DNA from: Rhodocyclaceae bacterium | GTDB taxonomy: Bacteria; Pseudomonadota; Gammaproteobacteria; Burkholderiales; Rhodocyclaceae | NCBI GenBank assembly: GCA_028714035.1 | Contig: JAQTNA010000014.1 | Span: 1-64,000, forward strand | DNA: 64,000 nucleotides | Direction: 5' to 3' | Shown: piece after piece, positions 50,405-60,128 of the stretch | Layout of the letters: each line of letters starts with the position of its first letter | How positions within the stretch are numbered: the stretch's first letter is position 1 | Program-made: the position numbers and the translations under genes | The notes under the pieces: generated by a model | Seen by the model: the letters and a program-made list of their open reading frames with translations, nothing else | What the model was told of the DNA's origin: nothing | Databases searched by the model: none

Positions 50405-50644
50405 ATGACCACTCCGACCATCGCCCAGAAGTCTCCCTACGCCGTTGAGGTGGAGGAGGGCAAGAGCTACTGGTGGTGCGCCTGCGGCAGGAGCCAGAAC
50501 CAGCCGTTCTGCGACGGCAGCCACCAGGGCACGGACATCTCACCGGTGGAATACAAGGCGGACAAGACCGGAACCGTCCATTTCTGCGGTTGCAAGCACA
50601 GCGGCAAGGGCGCCCTGTGCGACGGCAGCCACAAGAAGCTGTGA
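50405..50644 (+). CDS. Double CDGSH iron-sulfur protein
   Basis: 79 residues. Two CDGSH-type motifs are present, CACGRSQNQPFCDGSH (about 25-40) and CGCKHSGKGALCDGSH (about 61-76), each with the three Cys and one His that hold a [2Fe-2S] cluster. The redox partner is unknown. It lies after the YceI pair and before a strong terminator, so it ends the redox cluster. Confidence 0.93.
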   Translation: MTTPTIAQKSPYAVEVEEGKSYWWCACGRSQNQPFCDGSHQGTDISPVEYKADKTGTVHFCGCKHSGKGALCDGSHKKL

Positions 50645-50686
50645 GCCGACGCCCTTTCCCGGGCTAACATTATTCCTTCGAGAAAA

Positions 50687-50705
50687 CCCCCGGCTTTGCC
50701 GGGGG
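50687..50705 (+). terminator. Intrinsic terminator after the CDGSH gene
   Basis: CCCCCGGC (50687-50694) and GCCGGGGG (50698-50705) form an 8-bp GC stem with a TTT loop, preceded by AAAA and followed by ATACTTGTT. It is a convincing rho-independent terminator. Confidence 0.8.
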
Positions 50706-50742
50706 ATACTTGTTGACCCGACATTTTCATCAGGAAACGACG

Positions 50743-51825
50743 ATGACCCATCTGTTCGAACCTCTCCAGCTGCGCGACGTCACCCTGGCCAACCGCATCG
50801 GCATGTCGCCCATGTGCCAGTATTCCGCCATGGACGGCGTGCCTCAGGACTGGCATTTCGTGCATTACGGCAGTCGCGCGGCGGGCGGCGTGGGCCTGAT
50901 GATCCTGGAAGCCACGGCCGTGGTGCCGGAGGGCCGGATCAGCCCCGGCGACCTGGGTCTGTGGCATGACGGCCAGATCGAGCCGCTGGCGCGCATCGCC
51001 CGATTTGCCCAGGATCAGGGCTGCGTGCCCGCCGTCCAGTTGGCCCACGCCGGCCGCAAGGCCAGTGTCGGCCTGGGCTGGCAGGTCCAGCGCAGCCTGG
51101 AGGGGCAGGAAGGCGGCTGGGCGACGGTCGCCCCCTCGGCCCTGCCCTTCGGCGAGGCTTATGTCCCGCCCCATGAACTGGACGAGGCCGGCATCCGCCG
51201 GGTCATCGCCCATTTCGTGGGCAGTGCGCGCAGGGCGCGGGCGGCCGGTTTCCAGGCCGTGGAAATCCACTCGGCCCACGGCTACCTGCTGCACCAGTTC
51301 CTGTCGCCCCTGTCCAACCTTCGTACCGACGCCTGGGGCGGCAGCTTCGAGAACCGCAGCCGCCTGGTGCGGGAGGTGGTTGGCGCGGTGCGCGCCGAAT
51401 GGCCGGACCGCCTGCCCCTCCTGGTGCGCCTCTCGGCCACGGACTGGGTCGAGGGCGGCTGGCATGCCGACGAGACGGTGGAGCTGTGCCGGATATTGAA
51501 GAGCCTGGGCGTGGACCTGGTGGATGTGTCCACGGCGGGGCTCATGCCGACGGCAAGGATTCCCGTCGGGCCGGGCTTTCAGACCGAATTCGCCGCCCGG
51601 GTGCGCCGCGAGGCCGACATTCCCGCCGCCAGCGTCGGCCTCATCACCTCGCCCCAGCAGGCCGATCACATCATCCGGAGCGGCCAGGCGGACATGGTGT
51701 TCCTGGGCCGGGAACTCCTGCGCAACCCCCTCTGGCCGCTGGCGGCCGCCCAGGCCCTGGGCCAGAGTACACCCTGGCCCAGGCAGTATCTGCGCGCCGG
51801 CCCGGCGGGGGCGACGGGGCGCTGA
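50743..51825 (+). CDS. Old yellow enzyme, YqjM-like NADH:flavin oxidoreductase
   Basis: 360 residues from the ATG at 50743 (AGGAAACGACG). A FMN-binding TIM barrel of the OYE family. The SPMCQYSA stretch carries the cysteine that marks the YqjM/thermophilic-like class, and the HAGRKAS and HSAHGYLLHQFLSP motifs supply active-site and FMN contacts. It reduces activated C=C bonds with NAD(P)H. It has its own leader after the CDGSH terminator. Confidence 0.93.
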   Translation: MTHLFEPLQLRDVTLANRIGMSPMCQYSAMDGVPQDWHFVHYGSRAAGGVGLMILEATAVVPEGRISPGDLGLWHDGQIEPLARIARFAQDQGCVPAVQLAHAGRKASVGLGWQVQRSLEGQEGGWATVAPSALPFGEAYVPPHELDEAGIRRVIAHFVGSARRARAAGFQAVEIHSAHGYLLHQFLSPLSNLRTDAWGGSFENRSRLVREVVGAVRAEWPDRLPLLVRLSATDWVEGGWHADETVELCRILKSLGVDLVDVSTAGLMPTARIPVGPGFQTEFAARVRREADIPAASVGLITSPQQADHIIRSGQADMVFLGRELLRNPLWPLAAAQALGQSTPWPRQYLRAGPAGATGR

Positions 51826-51937
51826 AGCCTGGAGTTGATTGGGGGACGAGTCTCCCAAGCCATCGCATCAAACCCCGATCGCGCTTCGGCCCGAGCTACA
51901 AGACCCTTGCGGCTTGAGGTATATTGCGGGTCTGCAT

Positions 51938-51968
51938 GGCCGCCCCGTCAGGTGACGACGGGGCGGCC
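51938..51968 (+). terminator. Strong hairpin before the MASE1-GGDEF-EAL gene
   Basis: GGCCGCCCCGTC (51938-51949) pairs perfectly with its complement at 51957-51968 around the loop AGGTGAC. TGATTCC follows rather than a T-run. A TATATT at 51920-51925 just upstream may be a -10, which would place this hairpin in the c-di-GMP gene leader; otherwise it ends the OYE transcript. It does not match a GEMM riboswitch. Confidence 0.5.
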
Positions 51969-51995
51969 TGATTCCGAGGCCGAATCCATATCCCC

Positions 51996-54938
51996 GTGTC
52001 CGTGAAGACCCAGACCGTCATCCGTATCCTCGTCCTGGCCCTGGCGTATTTTGCCGCCGGCTGGCTCGGCCTCCGGATTCCCTACACGGGTACGCACATC
52101 ACCCTGGTCTGGTTGCCCACGGGTATCGCGGTGGCGGCGCTGATCCGCTGGGGGGCGTCCGTCTGGCCCGGCATCTACCTGGGCGCGTTTCTCGTCAATC
52201 TGGCCATCGGTTCCTCACCGAGTCTGGCGGTCGGCATCGCCGTGGGCAACACCCTCGGCCCCATGCTGGCCGCGATAGGGCTCGGGCGCATGGAATTTCA
52301 TCCCGCCTTCGATCGCCGCAAGGATGTGGGCTCCTTCATCGCCGCCGCCTGCGTCGGCATGATGGCCTCGGCCTCGGGCGGGGTCGCCAGCCTCCATCTG
52401 GCCGGCCTCCTGCCCCTGGAAACCATGGGCGCCGCCTGGCTGACCTGGTGGATGGGGGACGCGGTCGGAGTGCTGCTGGCAGCGCCCTTCCTCCTGAGTC
52501 TTGGCCGGGGACGCATGGAGCAACTGCGCCGCAACCGCAAGGAACTGCTGCTCTGGATACTGATTGGTGGCGTGGTCGTGTGGCTGGCCTTCGTTCAGGA
52601 TTACCAGGGCACACGGAATTCCTTGCCCCTGGCCTTCCTGACCCTGCCCGTCCTGGCCTGGGCCGCCCTGCGTTTCGGCAACACCGGCACGGCCCTGGCC
52701 ACCCTGGGCTGTTCGGTGGTGGCCGCCTGGAGTACGACCAACGGCCACGGCCCGTTTGCCCTGGCCGACGGACATGCCCGCCTGTTTCTGCTGTGGAGCT
52801 ACATGGCGACCACCGTGCTCACGGGTTCCCTGATCACCGCCTTGCAGGCCGAACGGGTGCTGGTGGAAAAAAACCTGCGGGAGAGCGAGGAGAAGGTCCG
52901 TGGTTTGTTCGAGCTTTCCCCCCTGGGCATTGCCCTGGTGGACATGACCGGCCGCTTCGTGGAGTTCAACGAGGCGTTCCGGAACATCTGCGGCTATTCG
53001 GCGGAAGAGCTGAAGTCCCTGGACTACTGGACGCTTACCCCCAGGAAGTACGAGGCCGACGAGGCGCGGCAACTGGAGTCCCTGGAACGCTCCGGTCGCT
53101 ACGGCCCTTATGAGAAGGAGTACGTGAGGAAGGACGGCAGCCGGGTTCCCCTTCGGCTCAACGGCATGCTGATCACCGGCAACGACGGCCGGAAATACAT
53201 CTGGTCCATCGTCGAGAACATCGCCGACCGCAGGCGGACGGAGGAAGACCTGCGCATCGCCGCCACCGCCTTCGAGGCCCAGGTGGGCATCATCGTCACC
53301 GATCCCGAGGGCGTGATTCTGAGGGTCAATCGGGCCTTCACGGAGGACACCGGCTACAGCGCCGAGGAGGCCATCGGCCAGACGCCGCGCCTGCTCAAGT
53401 CCGGCCGCCACGACACGGCTTTTTATGCCGCCATGTGGGACAGCATCCAGCACAAGGGCGGATGGCAGGGCGAAATCTGGGACCGGCGCAAGAGCGGCGA
53501 GATCTATCCCAAGTGGATGACGATCACGGCGGTCAAGGGGGATGACGGCACGACCAAGGATTACGTGTGCACCCAGAGCGACATCACGGATCGCAAGGCC
53601 AAGGAGGACGAGATCAGGCACCTCGCCTTCTACGATCCGCTGACCCATCTGCCCAACCGGCGCCTTCTCCGGGATCGCCTGCATCACGCCCTGGCGGCCA
53701 GCCATCGCAGCCGCAAGCAGGGGGCGCTGTTGTTCATAGACCTGGATAACTTCAAGACCCTGAACGACACCCTGGGGCATGACAAGGGCGACCTTCTGCT
53801 GCAACAGGTGGGGCAGCGCCTTGCCTCCTGCGTCCGGGAAGAAGATACCGTGGCGCGCCTGGGCGGCGACGAATTCGTGGTCATGCTGGAATCCCTGAGC
53901 CACAAGAGCAACGAGGCCGCGGCTCAGGCGGAGATGGTGGGCGAGAAGATACTGGCCACGCTCAACCAGAATTACCTGCTCGACGGCCATGATTACCGCA
54001 GCACGCCCAGCATAGGCGTGACCCTGTTTGGCAACCAGCACGAGTCCATGGAGGAGCTGCTGAAGCAGGCCGATCTGGCCATGTACCAGGCCAAGGCCGC
54101 GGGGCGGAACGCCCTGCGTTTCTTCGACCCGGAAATGCAGTCCGCCGTGACCGCCCGCGTCGCCCTGGAGGCGGACCTGCGCCAGGCGGTGCGGGAGGGG
54201 CAGTTCCTTCTCTACTACCAGGCCCAGGTGGAAGAACGGGAGCGACTGACCGGGGCCGAGGTGCTGGTGCGTTGGCGCCATCCCCAGCGCGGCATGGTGT
54301 TCCCCGGAGACTTCATCGCCCTGGCAGAGGAGACCGGCCTGATCCTGCCCCTGGGTCTCTGGGTGCTGGAAATGGCCTGTGCCCAGCTCGCGGCCTGGGC
54401 GCTCAGCCCCGACACCACCCGCCTCACCCTGGCCGTCAATGTCAGCGCCCACCAGTTGCGCCAGCCGAATTTTGTCGAGCAGGTGCTGGCGGTCCTGGAG
54501 TCCTCGGGGGCCGATCCGGAGAAACTCAAGCTGGAACTCACCGAGAGCGAGCTCATGGACAATGTGGAAGACACCATTGCCAAGATGACCGCCCTGAAAG
54601 ACAGGGGAGTGGGCTTCGCCCTGGACGATTTCGGCACCGGCTATTCCTCCCTGGCCTACCTGAAGCGTCTGCCTCTGGAGAAGCTGAAGATTGACCGCTC
54701 CTTCGTCATGGATGTGCTCACGGACCCCAATGACGCGGTGATCGCCACCACCATCGTGGCGCTCGCCCGCAGCCTGGGCCTGGAGGTCATCGCCGAGGGG
54801 GTCGAGACTGAGGAGCAGCGCACCTTCCTGGCCCAAAATGGCTGCCATGCCTACCAGGGCTACCTGTTCAGCCGCCCGCTGCCCCTGGATGCGTTCGAGG
54901 CGCTCGTCCGCGAAAGATCGGCTTCCGCACCGGCCTGA
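51996..54938 (+). CDS. MASE1-PAS-PAS-GGDEF-EAL c-di-GMP turnover protein
   Basis: 980 residues, starting at GTG 51996; no better ATG fits the first membrane helix. About eight transmembrane segments (1-285) form a MASE1 sensor (GLRIPYTGTHITLVWLPTGIAVA). Two PAS domains follow (about 300-420 and 425-545). The diguanylate cyclase site GGDEF is at 623-627 with an RxxD inhibitory site (REED) before it. The EAL domain has EVLVRW at about 755, with Val in place of Ala, and DDFGTG. Both activities may be retained. It responds to an unknown membrane or redox signal and adjusts c-di-GMP. Confidence 0.93.
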   Translation: MSVKTQTVIRILVLALAYFAAGWLGLRIPYTGTHITLVWLPTGIAVAALIRWGASVWPGIYLGAFLVNLAIGSSPSLAVGIAVGNTLGPMLAAIGLGRMEFHPAFDRRKDVGSFIAAACVGMMASASGGVASLHLAGLLPLETMGAAWLTWWMGDAVGVLLAAPFLLSLGRGRMEQLRRNRKELLLWILIGGVVVWLAFVQDYQGTRNSLPLAFLTLPVLAWAALRFGNTGTALATLGCSVVAAWSTTNGHGPFALADGHARLFLLWSYMATTVLTGSLITALQAERVLVEKNLRESEEKVRGLFELSPLGIALVDMTGRFVEFNEAFRNICGYSAEELKSLDYWTLTPRKYEADEARQLESLERSGRYGPYEKEYVRKDGSRVPLRLNGMLITGNDGRKYIWSIVENIADRRRTEEDLRIAATAFEAQVGIIVTDPEGVILRVNRAFTEDTGYSAEEAIGQTPRLLKSGRHDTAFYAAMWDSIQHKGGWQGEIWDRRKSGEIYPKWMTITAVKGDDGTTKDYVCTQSDITDRKAKEDEIRHLAFYDPLTHLPNRRLLRDRLHHALAASHRSRKQGALLFIDLDNFKTLNDTLGHDKGDLLLQQVGQRLASCVREEDTVARLGGDEFVVMLESLSHKSNEAAAQAEMVGEKILATLNQNYLLDGHDYRSTPSIGVTLFGNQHESMEELLKQADLAMYQAKAAGRNALRFFDPEMQSAVTARVALEADLRQAVREGQFLLYYQAQVEERERLTGAEVLVRWRHPQRGMVFPGDFIALAEETGLILPLGLWVLEMACAQLAAWALSPDTTRLTLAVNVSAHQLRQPNFVEQVLAVLESSGADPEKLKLELTESELMDNVEDTIAKMTALKDRGVGFALDDFGTGYSSLAYLKRLPLEKLKIDRSFVMDVLTDPNDAVIATTIVALARSLGLEVIAEGVETEEQRTFLAQNGCHAYQGYLFSRPLPLDAFEALVRERSASAPA

Positions 54939-54993
54939 AACCGGACCTACGTCCGTTTCGTGGTAACTGTAGGTCGGGATTCGTCCCGACAGG
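54934..54993. repeat. REP pair upstream of the RAYT gene
   Basis: The first unit is degenerate and contains the TGA stop of the GGDEF-EAL gene (CCGGCCTGAAACCGG). The second has GTCGGGA (54973-54979), a TTCG loop and TCCCGAC (54984-54990), preceded by GGTAACTGTAG. The two units are in opposite orientation, as in a BIME. The spacer GTCCGTTTCGTGG is identical to the copy at 55708-55720. Confidence 0.85.
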
Positions 54994-55009
54994 AAATTCA
55001 GATTTGCCG

Positions 55010-55459
55010 ATGTCGTACAACGATCTGCGCAAGGGCCGCTATTCCGATTGCGGCATGGCTTACCACATTACGTCTGTGACCCGGAATCGTTACCCGCATT
55101 TCCAGGACTGGCAGATCGGGCGTATCGTGGTTCGGCAACTCATGCGCCTTGCGCGGGAGGGCGTGGCAGATACACTTTGCTTTGTCGTCATGCCGGATCA
55201 CGTTCACTGGCTGATGGTCTTGCGCCAAGGCTCGCTCGCGGAAACCGTGCGCCGTCTCAAGGCGCGTGCCTCCCGGGAATTCGGCCAGCCCCTCTGGCAA
55301 CCAAACTACCATGACCATGCACTACGGGGTGATGAGGACTTGCGCGTCCTGGCGAGATATATCGTTGCAAATCCGCTGCGCGCGGGGTTGGTGGAACACC
55401 TTGGCGACTACCCGTTGTGGGATGCGATTTGGCTGGATGGAAGCGAATTGTCGGGCTGA
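55010..55459 (+). CDS. REP-associated tyrosine transposase (RAYT, IS200-like)
   Basis: 149 residues from the ATG at 55010. It is a Y1 transposase with the metal-binding HxH (His64-Val-His66 in MPDHVHWLM) and the catalytic Tyr117 in LARYIVANPLRAGL. The YHITSVTRN N-terminus and a QPNYHDHALR stretch are family hallmarks. RAYTs cut single-stranded DNA at REP hairpins. It is flanked on both sides by REP pairs, and its own TGA stop is inside the downstream REP. All catalytic residues are intact. Confidence 0.93.
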   Translation: MSYNDLRKGRYSDCGMAYHITSVTRNRYPHFQDWQIGRIVVRQLMRLAREGVADTLCFVVMPDHVHWLMVLRQGSLAETVRRLKARASREFGQPLWQPNYHDHALRGDEDLRVLARYIVANPLRAGLVEHLGDYPLWDAIWLDGSELSG

Positions 55460-55514
55460 AGCCCGACCTACGTTCGGTTCGTGGTAACTGTAGGTCGGGA
55501 TTTATCCCGACAGG
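55447..55514. repeat. REP pair downstream of the RAYT gene (copy one)
   Basis: TCGGGC (55451-55456), TGAA and GCCCGA (55461-55466) make the first hairpin, which includes the RAYT stop codon. GTCGGGA (55494-55500), TTTA and TCCCGAC (55505-55511) make the second, in opposite orientation. Confidence 0.88.
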
Positions 55515-55560
55515 AAAAGGCAGGGCGGCGAAGGTCAGGCTGGGGGGCGCCTTATCACCA

Positions 55561-55695
55561 CGGGGTGATGAGGACTTGCGCGTCCTGGCGAGATATATCG
55601 TTGCAAATCCGTTGCGCGCGGGGTTGGTGGAACGCCTCGGCGACTACCCGTTGTGGGATGCGATCTGGCTGGATGGAAGCGAATTGTCGGGCTGA
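55561..55695 (+). pseudogene. Duplicated C-terminal fragment of RAYT
   Basis: It encodes about the last 44 residues of the transposase (DEDLRVLARYIVANPLRAGL and a final WLDGSELSG) including Tyr117, with two amino-acid-level changes from the intact copy. It lacks the HxH half, so it cannot act alone. It arose by the 236-bp tandem duplication. Confidence 0.9.
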
Positions 55696-55750
55696 AGCCC
55701 GACCTACGTCCGTTTCGTGGTAACTGTAGGTCGGGATTTATCCCGACAGG
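55683..55750. repeat. REP pair (copy two)
   Basis: TCGGGC (55687-55692) with GCCCGA (55697-55702), then GTCGGGA (55730-55736) with TCCCGAC (55741-55747). The spacer matches the upstream REP pair at 54934 better than copy one, suggesting conversion between units. Confidence 0.85.
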
Positions 55751-55770
55751 AAAAGGCAGGGCGGCGAAGG

Positions 55771-56974
55771 TCAGGCTGGGGGGCGCCTTACGCCTGGCCG
55801 CCCCGTTCCGCCAGGCGATCCAGGATGGCGGGAGCCATAGCGCGCATCGAGTGCTGCCCAGTCCACGGGCCGGGCATCCGGGTCTGACTCGGCAAGGGCC
55901 GGCATAGGAGCTTCCGGGGCTGCGGACGACTCACCGGGGTGCGCCGCGGCCAGCCTGCATCGGCTTGGCGCATGCCTGAGGATGGCCGCCACCAGTTCTT
56001 CCGTTTGCACGGGCTTGGCCACGTGGGCCACCATGCCGGCAGTGAGGATCTTGTCCCTTTCCTCGGCCAGGGCGTGGGCCGTGAGGCCGATGATGGGCAT
56101 GGCGGGCGCGAGGGCGAGGATGCGGCGCGTGGCCTCATAGCCGTCCATTTCCGGCATCTGGATGTCCATCAGGATCAGATCGAAGGCCTGGGGGGCGGCC
56201 ATCATTTTTTCCACGGCGGAGCTGCCGTCATCCACGAATTCCAGCCGGGGCCGATCCGGGGCCAGCAGTTCCGCCAGCACCGCCTGATTTACCTCGTTGT
56301 CCTCCGCCACCAGGATGGAGAGCCCGGCCAGGCGCGGCCCGATCATCGGCGCCGGGGCCTCGATGCGTGCCGGCGGCTCCGCCGGGGCGTAGGGCAGGCA
56401 CAGGGTGAAGCGGCTGCCCTGGCCGGGCGAGCCATTCACGGTGATGTCGCCGCCCATCATTTCCGCCAGCCGGCGGCTGATGGCCAGACCGAGACCGGTG
56501 CCGCCGGAACGGCGCGTGGTGCTGCTGTCGGCTTGCTCGAAGGCGGTGAACAAACGGGCTTGCTGCGCCTCATCCATGCCCAGGCCGGTATCGCTGACCG
56601 AGAACACAAGTTGCTTGCCATCCCGGCGAGCCGCGAGGAGGATGCCGCCGCGTTCGGTGAACTTGGTGGCGTTCGAGAGCAGGTTCACCAGGATCTGGGT
56701 CAGGCGCAGGCTGTCACCGAGGCAGCCTGCGGGCAGGTCGGGCGCGCAGACGCTCCTTCAGCCGGGCGAGCATCTGCTGGAACGCTGCCCCCGGCAGGCT
56801 GAAGTCCGAGATCACCAGGTCCCAGTGCCCGCCGTCCAGGGCAGCGTCCAGTTTCTCGTAGGAATCCACCCGACGGCATTCTGCATCCAGGCCATGCTGA
56901 CGCAGGTGGTGCTCCAGCAAGAGGAAGTCGGCAGGCCGATCTTCGATGTTGAGGAACCTCGGGGGCGGAGCCAT
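55771..56974 (-). pseudogene. Decayed hybrid kinase paralogue (internal deletion, frameshift, truncated 3' end)
   Basis: Reading from the ATG at 56974: a half receiver (FLNIEDRPADFLLLEHHLRQ, LVISDFSLPG) breaks off near 56750. A different frame continues with an HATPase ([36 protein letters not shown]) and a full receiver ([36 protein letters not shown]). The rest of the first receiver, PAS domains and the phospho-His domain are missing. The start of an HPt domain ([11 protein letters not shown]) is cut off where the 236-bp repeat begins at 55790. It parallels the intact 902-aa kinase next door, so it is a dead tandem copy. Confidence 0.85.
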
Positions 56975-56982
56975 GACTTGCT

Positions 56983-59687
<2,705 letters not shown>

Positions 59688-59691
<4 letters not shown>

Positions 59692-60128
59692 GTCGCTTTT
59701 CCGGGCGGTTCGTTGGTGGCCAGCCAGTAAACGCCCAGGCGTGCCACGGTTTCGGCGAATTCGGTGAAGTCCAGGGGCTTCCGCACGAAGCTGTTGGCGC
59801 CGCTTTCATAACTCTTCAGCCGGTCCCGGTCGTCGTCGGACGAGGTGAGGATGGCCACCGGCAGGAGGCGGGTGCGCGCATCGGCGCGCAGTCGCGCCAG
59901 GACCTCCAGCCCGGAGAGACGCGGTAGGCCGATGTCGAGCAGCACCACGGTGGGCATCTCCCCCCCGGCGCGGCCGGCGAACTCACCCTCGCAGAACAGG
60001 TAGTCCAGCGCCTGCTGCCCGTCCCGCGCCACGTCCACCTTGTTGGCGACGTTGCTCTTCTTCAGTGCGCGCAGGATCAGCATTTCGTCCTGGGGGTTGT
60101 CTTCCACCAGCAGGATGTTCCTAGCCAC
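59688..60128 (-). CDS. Single-domain response regulator (Rcp1-like)
   Basis: 146 residues from a GTG at 60126-60128 with a good GGAGGAACACC ribosome site; the GTG overlaps the previous gene stop (GTGGCTAG). The fold is a receiver with acidic ED near residue 10, phospho-Asp in LLDIGLPRLSG, and late ILTSSDD and KPLDF. The Rcp1-type phrase NPQDEMLILRALKKSN is present. It has no output domain and probably shuttles phosphate from the 719-aa kinase to the 902-aa kinase receivers. Confidence 0.9.

Larger units (their letters stand above)
55325..55790. repeat. 236-bp tandem duplication of RAYT 3' end plus REP pair
   Basis: The sequence from 55325 repeats from 55561 with a period of exactly 236 bp; copy one runs to about 55560 and copy two to 55790, with only a handful of substitutions. 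A palindrome ATCACC-acgg-GGTGAT (55554-55569) spans the junction. Copy two runs directly into the broken kinase gene. Together with the RAYT gene this fills 54.9-55.8 kb; no other gene lies in the 311 bp between the RAYT stop and 55771. Confidence 0.95.

Noticed and set aside
51826-51995. c-di-GMP (GEMM) riboswitch before the MASE1-GGDEF-EAL gene
   Set aside because: The conserved GEMM core was not found; the region holds one simple hairpin.
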